NCBI GenBank assembly: GCA_015501055.1
Contig: JADNYV010000034.1
Coordinates: 124,001-188,000, forward strand
Length of the DNA stretch: 64,000 bases
Source of the DNA: Mucidula mucida
Lineage: Eukaryota; Basidiomycota; Agaricomycetes; Agaricales; Physalacriaceae
Direction: 5' to 3'
The translations under genes were made by a program, and so were the position numbers. Below are positions 19,789 through 31,671 of the stretch, one piece after another; within the stretch, counting starts at the first letter, position 1, and every line of letters starts with the position of its first letter. A model generated the notes under the pieces. That model saw only the letters and a list, made by a program, of their open reading frames with translations. It did no database searches and had not been told where the DNA came from.

Positions 19789-22376
19789 ATGCCCCTCAGA
19801 TACACCCTCCTGCCAATCCTTCTTGGGTTTCTACTCGTGTCTGCCCAACTAGTAAGCAGTTTCGCAGCTACTCTGGCTGCTGAGATGACTTGACTCAGGT
19901 ACCAAATCCTACAGGCCCCATAGAATGGACTGTGTGCGACGAGCGGCCCAACGATCCTCACTTCTCTTGCGCGTTCTACGACGTCCCACTTGATTGGACA
20001 GATCCCTCAGACGACCGGAAAGCAACGATATTCCTAGCTAAATATTCTCCCCTAAGTTCGAAAACCTTAGGTACTGTGTTCTACAACCCCGGTGGCCCGT
20101 AAGCACTTTGGTTTGAGCGCGCCGACATCAAAGCTAATTCAACGTGATTGTAGAGGTATCAGCGGGGCAACGTACATTTTGCAAGGCACGGGCGAACGTC
20201 TGAGCAACCGCACCGGCGGGCAATATGACATCGTTGGTTGAGATCCTCGCGGTGTCGGCAAAACAATGTATGTCCTACAAGTTTATATATCCTTTATACA
20301 TCGCCTCATTAAAACATCTAGCCCAGGGAACATAGTCTGCTTTCCAAACTATGCCAATGAAACAGCATATTGGGAGGGGACCATCGTAAACGGTTACGAA
20401 ATTCGTGGCAACTTTACCTACCAGGCTGACGTTGATTTTGCGTATGCGCAGATTGATGTCATGGAAGACAGGTTCGCGTCGTTGCAGAAGCAATGTAAGA
20501 CTATGGAAGGCGGAGCACAGTACATGGAGTATATTGGTACAACAGCGACCGTTCGGGATCTGGTCGGTAGCCTGCCAATTCAACAGCGTCCTCGGTTGAT
20601 ATCGTCTCCTATAGGTCGCTTTAGCTGACAGTATAGATGGTGTGGGCACATCCATCAATTATATCGGTGTTAGTTAGTGAGTCGTTTTCTTGCATTGATT
20701 ACAGACGCGCACTAATGGACGGTTATAGCGGGACCGTCAGTAAGTGGGCCCCCTTCGCGTATGGCGCGTCGTTTTGATCACTGTCTAGTTGGGAGCTACC
20801 TGGTTAATATGTTTCCGGACGTAAGTATATCTGCGCTGACTACCTTCTCGTTCTGAATTTACGTGCCAGTAGCGAGTTGGGAAGATTGTCATCGACGGAG
20901 TGGTTAACCCGGACTACTATGCTCGGAAGCGCGCTGACTTGGTAAGTCGTTGACTGAGTTACGATTGTTATCTTGTCACTCAACAGCATTAGTCGTGGCG
21001 CCGACATGTTGAATCAGCAGATGAAGCCTTTCAGGGTTGGCACACATCGGCCATGTACGCAAGACAAACGTTCATTTGATTCATATAGGTTTTGCTCAAG
21101 GCTGTAAACTCGCCGGACCTTACGGATGCATCTTAGCAAATTCTCCAGTGACAAACGGGCTTGACATTATCGCTTGGACTCATGACCTTGACGTTGTAGG
21201 TCTCCTCTCATTCATAATTCATCCGATTCAAGGTTTACTCGTCAGCGCGCCTATGACAGTTACACTCGAGGTATTGGCGAGGGCTCCTTCATACTGCGTG
21301 CACAACTGTTCAATGACCTCTACTCCCCCGCGAAGTGGTCCGACCTATCGAAGATGCTATACAACTACGATTTGGAGGTGAGAGGACTTACACGTTCTAA
21401 CGTGAAGCGAACAGAACGGGATGCACTGTTTCCGCGAGAGACCGGCGGTAGTCCACCCTCAGAGTCATTATCCCTGGAAGCCATCACATGTGGCGATTCC
21501 GTTGATCGAGGCGACACAACATCTCGGATGGTTTTGGATGAACTCGAAGCCACGGCGCGGGAGGTTTCTGGGCTGTGTGTGTTCCCGCTGCCCGTGGTAC
21601 GCGTTCGCTAATAAGCATTTACAGTTGGAGCCCGCTTTTTGCAATATCATATATGTCATATGTGGCCCGTGCGGGCAAAGGAGCGGTTCCAAGGACCGTT
21701 CAACCAAAAGCTTGCGAATCCTATATTGGTCATTGGAAACACAGCTGATGTAGGTTCTGACGATGGCCGTAAGAGGTTGACGATGACGTTTGTATATAGC
21801 CTATAACACCGTTTATTGATGCGCAATTGACTGCAGAAGAGCTGGGAGACTCGGCGATCTTGATCAAGCAGAACGGGTTTGGGGTGCGTCGTCCAAGCAG
21901 CGCTGCATCGACGTACTCACGCTGTTCGTCAATAACACAGCTCTGGCGTTCAGCAATCAGCCTGTACTCATGAAATCATCCGCAACTTCTTTGTGTACGG
22001 AACGGTCAGTTGTTCCTATCTGTGGTCAATATACTTGCATTGATGTCCACAGCATCCTACCGGTGAGGATACCATCTGCGAAGTCCAAGACATGCAAGTA
22101 TTCTCTACCAAAAATATATCGACTAGCGATATCGCTGCTCACCTGGCCACAACGAATGGGGTCGCGGCCTCGTACGAGAATACAAACACGAAAACGGCAT
22201 ATGTGATTGCTATTATTGTGTTGGGTGCGCTCGTCCTGCTGTTGGCAACAGCTTTGGTTGTTCTGTCGATGCGATCACGAAGGCGGTATAGGGTGGTAGG
22301 GAAGGCATATCCGGTGTCCTTCCATGCTGCTCTGGAAGGTTCCTCGCTTTCTGGTGAGAAGGAGGATAAGGAGTGA
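19789..22376 (+). CDS. TAP-like alpha/beta hydrolase (S33 peptidase family), membrane-anchored, with an in-frame TGA
   Basis: Signal peptide (MPLRYTLLPILLGFLLVSAQ), then WTVCDERPNDPHFSCAFYDVPLDW, the oxyanion region FYNPGGPGISG, and YDIVG-DPRGVGKT. The nucleophile elbow is GVSYGT (GxSxG), followed by IDGVVNPDYY, LANPILVIGNTAD and PITPFIDAQL, as in tripeptidyl-aminopeptidase-like enzymes. A C-terminal membrane helix (VIAIIVLGALVLLLATALVV) has a basic cytosolic tail. It is a secretory-pathway exo- or aminopeptidase by family. Codon 20239-20241 is TGA where the family has an aromatic residue before DPRG, so this copy looks truncated unless the base is an error. Placed directly after the KR-repeat precursor on the same strand, it is a candidate trimming peptidase. 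Confidence 0.78.
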
Positions 22377-22834
22377 TTGGGTAGTTACCATCTTACAGTA
22401 CTAGGGACAATTTGTGTTTTCAGTTACCATCTCGTTCATCACCTCTTGATCGTCTCAGTTCTATCTGTGGCAGGAGAATGATCAGCGCCAGTAGCGCACG
22501 TCTGTCCGCGAATAGATCCTAGTTTTCGAGGCAGAGAATCCATCATCGCTCATACTGTTCAACAAATCAGCGGCAATAGTCCTGTGCAACGTGTGACTGG
22601 ACACAGAACTTGACGGTTGAACCAATAATTGTTGGAATTTCATTCTTCTTCTTCTATAGAGCAATGTGAGTCGAGCTCGAGACTCGAGCGTTGAACGTTG
22701 AACCGGCAATACGGCCCGTCAACAGCCGTTGCTTCGGCAATCTGTCTTGGCTTACTGCTCGACCATCACGATCTCACGACCCGTCTCTTCCTTGTCATCA
22801 CCATCTAAGCTGGAGCTGGAGCGGCAGTAATATC

Positions 22835-23620
22835 ATGTCTTCACAGTCGCTCACGACGACAACGAGGGCGGCTAGTACGTCTGTGGAGCCGGTTCCTTCG
22901 TCGTCATTTAGACCATCGCACACTTGGTCGGACCCCTTCCCTACTCAGTCGCAGTCCAGCGAGACTGGCACGACCGATGGCGGACCCAGCCTCAACTCTT
23001 CCGCCTCCCTATACCTGTACACATTCCTAGCGACGCTGGTGCTGTTGCTGGGCGTGTCAGCTGCGATAGTATTCCGGTCTCTCATCCTCCGCCGCCGTCA
23101 CCGCGCGATGATTGACGAGGCCATTCGAAATGGCACCTGGGTGCCGCCTGCGAACGGGCGCGGGCGGCGCATCGACCCGATGGACAAGCCGCTTATGCAC
23201 GACGCGCATCTCATCGTTGAGGCAAAGTACGCGCATCACGAGTGGGATCTGATGAAGCCGTTTTCTGTTTCGTATTCAGCCCCCGCTGTACAGCCGCCTG
23301 CAGTTCCGCCGCCGCCGCCTCCAACCAGAGAGCGTGTGCGGGAGATGATGAGGCACGTTTGGTCGCATTTTAGTTCGTCGCCCGCTCCACCCGCGCCGGA
23401 GCCCGTAATACCTTTGGCGCCCCCACCCCTTCCCGATGCGTCATCCGGTCCGCTGCGCGTGTCCGTGCTTATTGCCATGCCGTCGCAGAATCATAATTAT
23501 GCGGAACATGAGGAGCTGCCCCATGTCGAGTTTGGTGTAGCCCAGGTGGGCATAGCGGCGCAAGAGTCTGAACAGGGCAAGGCTGGGAGTTTGAGCGAGG
23601 ATGCCGCAAGCAGAGTGTAG
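22835..23620 (+). CDS. Single-pass membrane protein with Ser/Thr-rich ectodomain and Pro-rich tail
   Basis: Start MSSQSLTTTTRAAS is preferred because upstream in-frame sequence has no signal features. An N-terminal Ser/Thr-rich segment of about 60 residues (likely O-glycosylated) precedes one helix (YLYTFLATLVLLLGVSAAIVF) with RRRH on the cytosolic side. The tail has HDAHLIVEAKYAHHEWDLMKPFS, a proline run (PPAVPPPPPP) and VLIAMPSQNHNYAEHEELPHVEFG. One exon. The architecture resembles conserved Agaricomycete hypothetical proteins; function unknown. Confidence 0.72.
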   Translation: MSSQSLTTTTRAASTSVEPVPSSSFRPSHTWSDPFPTQSQSSETGTTDGGPSLNSSASLYLYTFLATLVLLLGVSAAIVFRSLILRRRHRAMIDEAIRNGTWVPPANGRGRRIDPMDKPLMHDAHLIVEAKYAHHEWDLMKPFSVSYSAPAVQPPAVPPPPPPTRERVREMMRHVWSHFSSSPAPPAPEPVIPLAPPPLPDASSGPLRVSVLIAMPSQNHNYAEHEELPHVEFGVAQVGIAAQESEQGKAGSLSEDAASRV

Positions 23621-24092
23621 GCTTAGTGTATTGACTGTATCATCAGAGTACTGTGTATGGCGTCTTTATCTGTATTATAAGATTGGCGGACACGATAATT
23701 ATTCTTCTTGTGAGGTAGATGTTGAAACCGATGTATTAGACACGAAGCTTCATGTTATTCAACGCCACGGAACAGAACGCGATTCCTGCAAGAATACACA
23801 GAATCGTTGAATCATTAGAGCATCGATCATCCTTGGAGAAAAGTATTCAGAATGTCTGGACTTGCAGAGCCCATCTTCTTGAAGCATATCGCGTTCTGAA
23901 GCTGTACACGTTCAAATCAAAGCCAAAATGGCCTGTTTTTGGGACCCAGATGAGTTGTTTCCCATTACGAGGCGTTCCAAACATCCTAATGCAGGCGACG
24001 TGGAAGTCGATCACTTCGCCGTTGCATTCCTGAACACGAACGTCGACGACGCCTAAGCTTCGAGCTCGCCATCCACGACAACGGCGGCCAAT

Positions 24093-25610
24093 ATGCTGGG
24101 CCTGTATACACTCGCTACCGTCTTAATCTGCTTACTGGGATTGTCGACCGCCAAGTCGAGTACTGGAGACTCGGTACTCATTATATTGGATCCTGCTGCG
24201 CAAGAGAATTACTCGATATTCTTCGGTGGACTACGAGGTATGCAGCGCGTAATGCGTGACTCTGAGTCTGCTAACAGCATGCAGAACAGGGCTATAAGCT
24301 GACCTTCCGGGCACCCAAGGACGAGGCACCGGTATTAATCCAAGATGATGTGCCGTCATTCGACCACGTCCTCATGCTCGCCTCTGACACCAAAAGTACG
24401 CGCTCGAACCACGAGACTACGACTATCGTACTCACAAATACCTTCAGACTTTGCAAAGGACATAACACCTCAAAACATCGTTCAATTGCTTTCCTTAAAC
24501 ACCAATGTAATAATCGCGCTCTCTCCCAAGCAAAACATCTTCACCTCCCTTGCCTCCGAATTCTCTCTCATTCTCCCTCCTCCCGGCACTCCCCTCATCT
24601 CTCATTTCCCGGAGCGCAAGGATCCACTCACTGTCATTCCGGTCCAAGTACCTTCAGCACCCATGTTGACGCCCAATACTCCGCCGGTATGGTTCTCAGG
24701 CGTACCATTCGCATTCGGAAACAGCCCTCTCCTTGTTCCCATTCTGAACGCGCCTGTCGAAAGCTTCGCTGCGGACTCTGACAGTACCCCAGATTCGCTT
24801 GTTGACGCAGCCGACAAGGGCGGCGAAGGCCTGTGGGCCGGTCGTCAACTCGGTCTGGTCGCCGGATTCCAGCCTTCGGAGGGTGCGCGCGCCACGTTTG
24901 TGGGAAGTGCCGAGATATTCAGCGACAAGTTTGCGAAGAAGGATCTCCCAACTAGGTAAGCTCAAAATCATTTCGTTCTGCCTCTCTCACTGATCTAATT
25001 GCCAGTGGGAAATCTGGTAACACTCAATTTGCACGCGATCTTACCGCCTGGGCATTCCAGGAGTCCTTGGTTCTCCGTATTGACGAAACGACCCATCATT
25101 TGGTCAATAAAACCGAGCCTGAAGAACACTACACTACCAACGACCAAATTGTACGTCTCTTTTCCCTTGTTGTGGTCCTCTCTGACTAGACTTGGACAGG
25201 TGTACACCACGTACATTTCGCGTTTCAATCCCACCACAGGCGCCTTTGAGCCGTACTCTGGGCTAACCGACCTCCAACTCGAGTTCACGATGCTCGATCC
25301 CCACATCCGCACTGCGCTTCCTGCCGTCACTGGTGAACCCGGTAAATACGAAGTCACCTTCCGCGCACCAGACCGCCACGGGGTGTTCAAGTTTGTCGTG
25401 AACTACAAGCGCAAAGGGTGGACATACCTCCAAAGCGCGATCACTGTACCGGTGGTGCCGCCCAGGCATGATGGGTACCCGCGCTTCTTGAGCGCGGCGT
25501 GGCCGTACTATGTGGGCGCGATTAGCACGAGTGTGGGATTCTTCTTGTTTTCGGCGATGTGGCTTGCTGGGGAGGTGAGGGAGACGAAGAAGGGTAAGAA
25601 GACGGAGTAG
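24093..25610 (+). CDS. WBP1: Oligosaccharyltransferase subunit WBP1 (OST48)
   Basis: Signal peptide (MLGLYTLATVLICLLGLSTA), a GIFT-like N-terminal domain (GDSVLIILDP, YSIFFGGLRGYKLTFRAPKDE, DVPSFDHVLMLAS), the conserved middle ITPQNIVQLLSLNTNVIIALS, then TFRAPDRHGVFKFVVNYKRKGWTYL. It ends with one membrane helix (YYVGAISTSVGFFLFSAMWL) and a Lys-rich tail KKGKKTE that fits the ER-retrieval signal of type I proteins. WBP1/OST48 is an essential part of the ER complex that N-glycosylates nascent proteins. About five exons. A housekeeping gene, so it probably marks the right edge of any cluster. Confidence 0.92.
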
Positions 25611-26400
25611 GGTAGGCGTGTGTGTATGCTAGAGGAGCTCAAAAATATTTATGCACAGGTGTAACGGATGCTAGGGTGTCAACCAGTATTCCGTGAGTCA
25701 GTATCGCCCGATGCGTCATGCCTCAATTACAGGTGCGTGTACGAACTCGGAACTCCTATCTGAGACAAGACGGGCTACGGTGACATACACCATAAGCGAT
25801 CATGTAGAACCCTTACATCAGGCATTTGAGGTTGTGGGTGTGAAAGATGGGTTGCGATTTGGCAGAGAAATCGAGTTCTGTCTTGTGCCGATCATTCTAC
25901 AGAAGGCCAAGCATCGAGGAGTTGGGCGCCACATCAGTCTTTTGCGACGCAACACACTTAAGATACACTACCGACGTGCTCGTTGAGACTGAATTCAATT
26001 ACATTTCATCTAAAACATTGCATACTTACGTATAATACTATTCAAATCCACACCCAAATCACAATCAAACTAGCAGGACAATCTGACTGATGGTTGTGGA
26101 AAACTCAAGTTCACATGTAGTCCTGGTTTAAAATAGTGTTCCGGTCAGACAAACTTGAGTGCGTGTAGGTAAAGCTTCCACCTCACTCGGCGTATCGTCC
26201 CAATTGCGCCGACTGCTGGAGATGTCTCCCACCATCAACCTATTTTCAAGAATCAAATGAGTGATCATCTTCAAGCTTACGAGAGCCTTGCACAGATGCA
26301 TGATGAAACTTTCAATTACTCCCCTCCATCCACAACCATCAGTCAGATTTTCGTGCTAAGTATTTTGTTTCATAGAATGAAAGTACAGAACGGAGTGGAC
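25611..26400. other. Intergenic between convergent WBP1 and O-methyltransferase genes
   Basis: Convergent 3' ends. Short open frames around 25690-26030 carry no recognisable motif. Confidence 0.5.
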
Positions 26401-27893
26401 CTAAGAACTTTCTAGTGCACATTCCATGACACTCATCGAGCCTCTACACGGCCATACCTTCACCACCTGAAGTCCCGCCACGTTTACAAGGCGTTTCATT
26501 TCATCGGCAGTCCTTTCCTTGCCATTGCTACAACAGAACAATCAGTGGACTCCAATCGGGAAGTGTGAGAAGGACTGAACATACATCAAGTTCATCATGT
26601 TCAGATTCTTCATATGGATGTATCGCTCCGAATACCCAGTCTCACCCAGGAGCGCTTCCAAGATTAGAACGCGGGAGGTGGGAGCGAGTGACTTTTTCAG
26701 CTCTGAAAAGATCTTGATGCAGGACGCATCGTCCCAGTCGTGCGCGATGTGCCGGAGGGCGTAGGCGTCTTTGCCTACAGCCGGATTGGGCGTGAAAAAG
26801 TCGTGGACCTGGAAGTCGATGCCTTCCGTGTTCTTCTCCGACCACACAGAGCGCGCTTGGTCGATGACGGACGCGCGGTCCTGTATCGTGATGCGCATGT
26901 GGGGAAACTTGTCCCGGATGGCGAGGCTCAGGTTGCCTATGCCGCCTCCGACGTCCACGATGTGCTCGTGGCGGGACCATGGGTAGTCTGCGATGATTGT
27001 CCCGGTTGTGGCGAGGGTCCCGCCCGCTTCAGCGGCTGATGAGTACGCTGCAATTAAACATGATACACGACACTTACCCATCGCGTTAGCAAAGACATCG
27101 TGGCGCGCCGGATGTCTGTCGTTGTACTGCCACCAGGTACTCTTGCCGTCATTGAAGATGGTATCTCTCGCTAGAGGCGAGGCGCCGATGTCGGTGGAGT
27201 TGTCCCGCATACACTTGAGGATATTATTCGACCCTGCGTACCATTCATTCGCACTGTTGACATCATCATGTCAGACTAGTGTTACCGCAATAGCACGAGG
27301 GACCACTGGCTTACTACATGTCGACATAATCCTCCAATGGACTGTTGCGGACCATCGACTGGCTGATCGCATTATTCGCGAAGCGTTCTGGGTTTTGAGA
27401 CGTCTTCTTGAAGATCTGGGATGCTACCAGCTGACGCATAATTCTAGCTGCGCGCAACAAATCAGCGCGCTATTCCGGGGGACGGCGCATTTCGATAACT
27501 GACCGCACTTGTCCGTGTCGTATCCCGCTTTGTCGGCGATACTCTCAATGTCGAGCTCACCGCCGGCGTCGTCAATGATTTCCGGAATCTTCGCGAGAGA
27601 CACCGCGTGCAACGCTCGTGATTCGAGATACTGAGAAGCAAGCTTGAGTCCATCGGCTCAGGATTAAGCGTGAAAGAAGCGGTTACCTGGGCGGCTACTT
27701 CCATGACCCATTCTCCTGGTTCGTGTAGGAGCGCGAGCAGAGCACCGGCTGCAGAGATTGCGGTCTGGCGCGCGGTGTGCTGAAGGAGAGAAGGTGGTGA
27801 AGAAGGCGAAGCGTTCTTCTCGGCGACAACAGTGTCTACTGCAGAGGACAGGAGGGTTTTGAGGTGGAGTAGGGTGTCGACTTCGGTGGACAT
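26401..27893 (-). CDS. SAM-dependent O-methyltransferase (COMT-like, class II)
   Basis: Starts MSTEVDTLLHLKTLLSSAVDTV. The N-terminal dimerisation/winged-helix part reads IPEIIDDAGGELDIESIADKAG and LARIMRQLVASQIFKK. The catalytic domain has the SAM-binding glycine motif HIVDVGGGIGNLSLAI, the acidic loop ITIQDRASVIDQA, and LRHIAHDWDDASCIKIFSELK, which includes the usual catalytic-His region. The last exon is NGKERTADEMKRLVNVAGL to MECALESS. About six exons; around 450 residues, usual for fungal members, which methylate phenolic hydroxyls of secondary metabolites. It is a plausible tailoring enzyme for a Tyr-containing peptide, but WBP1 lies between it and the precursor. Confidence 0.88.
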
Positions 27894-29371
27894 GACGGTC
27901 TGCGGGCGGAAGAGGACGATGCCAAAACGCTTGGGGTGTTATATGCTTAACGTAAAATGGAGTTTAAAAGTAGAGGCTCAGTTTGAACAGAAGTTACTCC
28001 ATATGTTTCGTGTTGCGACACGCTAAAGAATCAACGGATGGGGGAGAATAAATAGAGCAGCCAGGTACGGTGGTACGCGCATCAGAGATGGTGTGTTTTG
28101 GGTTCTAGTGGACTTCCCCAGAGTAAGATAAGAGGACCGGGATTTGAAGCGATGTCAAAGGGCGTCGAAGGTGTGAGGACAAGAGGATTGTACACCTGTA
28201 ACTTGGGCTTGTTAGCTCGTCAACTACTATTGAGTATGCTTAAAAGACCTGAACGCCGGATGCAAAATCACGTTTCTTTGAAAGACGGGCATACGGGCAT
28301 CGGTGAGAACGGACTTTAGATGATGATGCATATCACCGGTAGCAGATGTATGACTGCAGAGATGGTCATTGCGGGCGAAGCATTGAAGGAGCCTGAGGAT
28401 GGTTGGGTTGATGAATTGATCGACAGAGGTGACCCTGATCAGCAAGCCATGTTAGAACCCAAGACCACTTGATACCCAGTTGTATTCAGCACTTCATACC
28501 CCGGAGGTGAAGCGTTTTTCCTGATACAGACTCCATTTAGCATGGCCAGAAGACCGGGTTTTTCGTGAGAGTCCATAAGGTGCGCGGGCCGTTGTGGAAG
28601 AGAAGTAAAAATCTTGAGCTTCCCAGTTTCGCTTGATGAACCAATGATGAAGCCTTCCGCATTCTTCTTATACCGGAGACAGCACGAATCGGAGTGTTCA
28701 GATGACAACCCATTGCTAAGAGCAATGAAGATTAAGCGCGTCGGAATCATGTACGTACCAATGTCATCGAGCGCAGTTTGACATGATTATCGGAGTCGAC
28801 AAGGAAAGGACTGGTTTCGAGGAGAGTGCACACTGCACAATGCCTCACGAGTGGGTGGGGATGAGGTCCAAAAATCCCGACGTGAGTCGTTCCGGAAGAG
28901 GCAGGCTTCCAAAACGGTAGACGCCAGTGTCACGCCACGCGATCGGCTGCGATCATCCCTCACATGACTTTGTAGCCAATCACATTCGTCCTTCCGACTG
29001 CCACAATCCAGATTATCCACTCCTCAATTCAGTATCTTCATGGCAGACATCCCCATGAAGTTAACCTCTATATCTATACTCGTGACTGGCTTGAAGACTC
29101 ATCTCAACCAGGCTTAACCGCCACGCTAGAGCTACGATTCCTGACTTGGGCGCATTTCTTCGCTGTTTGATTTAATTGGCTTCTTCTTTGATACTAGTGC
29201 TCATGTCATTGCCCACGCACGGCCGCGGTTTTATTTCCTTATCTCTGAGGACTTATCGTTAACTAAGACTTTCCCTGCTGTCAAGTCATGTTACCAGTGA
29301 TAAGGTTCCAAGACCGCCCTTAAATCAAAGGACGCGTTTTTCCCCATTTCGTGCCTTGTCTATCAACCGCC
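27894..29371. other. Intergenic: divergent upstream region of O-methyltransferase and MFS genes
   Basis: 1.48 kb. A minus-strand open frame at 28439-28750 (103 codons) has no recognisable domain and no supported splicing, so I do not call it. The rest shows nothing clear. Confidence 0.45.
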
Positions 29372-31671
29372 ATGGATCATTCGTCGCTCAAGGAGAAGGA
29401 GTCAGAATCGTCGGTGACGACGTATCAGGTCGATCCTACCTATAAGATCGATCCTGTGGCTGAGGCCAAGCTGCGCAGGAAACTAGACTTGCTGTGAGTG
29501 ACCGGCGCGACCGCTCTGCGCAGAACCAACCTTTTTTTCAAGGCTTCTTCCTGTCGCGACGCTTTGTTACACTTTCGTGTTCTTGACGTGCGTATCTGTC
29601 CTCTTCAGCATTGAGCTTGCTGACCCCATTATAGCGTGGTGTATGTTCTTGTGAAGTATTCTCTACAAAATCGACCTGACTATATTTGACGGACAGAACA
29701 TTGGAAATGCTCGCTCCGCTGGCCTCGTTGCTGACCTTGGACTTCACACCTATGACTGTGCGTCGTCATTCCACCTTCCGCGCTCTTCTTAGTTCATAAA
29801 CACTATATACAGTCAACATCGGCACGTCTCTTGTACGTCCTCTTTCGCAGAATGACCCCCCGCCTTGATACCAAGTCAGTTCTATCTCATGTACCTGATA
29901 TGCGAGATACCATTCGCGCTACTCATCAAGCGCGTGGGCTTTTGGCTTGTGCCGTTATCGTACGTCCGGAGGAGTCTGACATCCCACCCCACTTAACGCA
30001 TACTACCCAGAATTGTCTTATTCGGTATCGTCACGCTCTGCACCGCGTTCATCCACGGTATGTCCTCAGAGTCTTGTTACTGGATTCGGACGTGAGTACT
30101 AAGTGCACAAGATCGTGGCGGATTCTACGCGACTCGCATCGTGTTGGGAATGGCAGAGGCTATCACCATGCCTGGGCTTAGGTGCGCGCGATTGTACTGC
30201 GGGGCCGTCAGTGTTGATACCTCTCTAGTTACCTGCTTACGCGTTATTATCGGCGACACGAGCTCACTAGTCGTGTTGGATGTTTCATGTTAGTGGCAGC
30301 TGGTTGTGCAGGTGGATGTAAGCCCATCATTGCAAACAACCTCCTTTATCTTACAAATGTTCTCTCCAAGTCGGTGGTCTTTTAGCGGCTGGACTTCTTA
30401 GCGTTGATCATATTGGAAGCCGGAAGTCGTGGGAGAATATTTTCCTTGTGGAGGGTATCATCACTACGGGCTTTGGGTTACTGCTCTTCTTCATCTTTCC
30501 GACCGACCCAGAGCATACGAGGCTCTTCAATGAAGAAGAGAGACAGCTGGCCATGGCTAGGCTGTATGTCGATCAACCTGCTGTGTGGCTACTCCCAATC
30601 GTTACATGGAACTACTAAGTCCTTTTTAGATCAAGGACACGAAGGAAGAGATTAGCGGTAGCCTGGTGAAGCGCGGTCTACTCGATGTAACCACCATTGC
30701 CTGTTGCTGGCTGTATATCGTGCGGTTTTCTCTACCTTGTGGCATTACATTTGACCGAGTACGTTGAACGCTAGGTCGATAACTGCTCAGTGCAAGGGTT
30801 GGGAATCTTCTTGTAGGTGCCCTGTGACGCGCTGCCGATTGAAGCGAACTAATCTCGCCTCGAAAGGCCCTCCATTCTCAAGACCAATTACCCAGACGCA
30901 TCCACTATACGGATTCAACTTCTAGTCGTCCCCATTTACGTGTACGCCTTTCTGTTTCCCGAGTCTTTTCAGAAAGCTCACTGGTTGTGAAGTACTGCGG
31001 GCGCCGTTGCGTTGCTAGTGACCATTGCTTGCATTAGATTCCGTGTTCACTGGCCCTTCAGTTTGTCTGGAGGTCTTCTCACGATTATTGGATGTACGTG
31101 CAACAGTTGTTAGTGCTCACCAATCTAGATAAAGATACCAACGTCTCTAGATTCTATCTGGATATCCACGGATGCCTCATCGGCAAAGGCTAGATATGCC
31201 GCGTGCTTCCTCAACATGACAGGCGGATTTGTACGTCGATGTTGCTACCAGCCTGCTTAGCCGTTAAACTACTTCTAGATCAATGGTCCTGTCGTTCTTG
31301 GATGGGCGGCTGCTAACGCGTCTCCCGATACTCTGCGAGCGATGGTGGGTGCTGTTGTCACTGGAATTGGCGGGATCGGTTCGATCGCCGGTGTCTGGGC
31401 GTATGTCGCGACCGACGCTGGAAGCGGATACCACAAGGGGAATTCCTTCAATCTTGCTATGGCGGCTTCGTTATGCGTGACGGCCATCGGTCTCTTCCTG
31501 TATCAGAAGCGCGAGAACGTTCATCGCGCGAAAGGCGGGCGAGACTATCGGTTAGAGAAGGGCGACGTTGAGATGTGCGTTCCCCTCGTTTCGCCTTTGA
31601 AGCCTTCGAGACTGATTGAATGTTCAATTAGGTTGGGTAATCTTCATCCCTCATTCAAGTTTATCCATTAG
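29372..31671 (+). CDS. MFS transporter, Dal5/TNA1-type anion:cation symporter family
   Basis: Start MDHSSLKEKESESSVTTYQVD gives an acidic cytosolic N-terminus. The usual fold follows: LLPVATL, NIGNARSAGLVADLG (the D(R)xNIGNAR block), ATRIVLGMAEAITMPGL, GGFGGLLAAGLLSVDHIG, the central loop with FPTDPEHTRLFNEEERQLAMARL, GLGIFLPSILKTNYP, RVHWPFSLSGG, and the C-terminus DVEMLGNLHPSFKFIH. This matches the allantoate/nicotinate/pantothenate permease family at the plasma membrane, mostly importers. Many short introns. A stop seen at 30988 disappears if the intron runs from GTACGC to GTGAAG just upstream. Substrate unknown. Confidence 0.82.

Noticed and set aside
20990..21000. Stop TAG in the S33 hydrolase after PDYYARKRADL
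   Set aside because: Using the acceptor at CATTAG instead of CAACAG places the stop inside the intron and gives SWRRHVESADEAFQ.
23236..23478. Minus-strand Gly-rich ORF
   Set aside because: It is the antisense of the Pro-rich tail of the membrane protein at 22835-23620.
30988..30990. In-frame TGA in the MFS transporter
   Set aside because: An intron from GTACGC to GTGAAG just upstream removes it and gives IYVTAGAVALLV, a good membrane helix.
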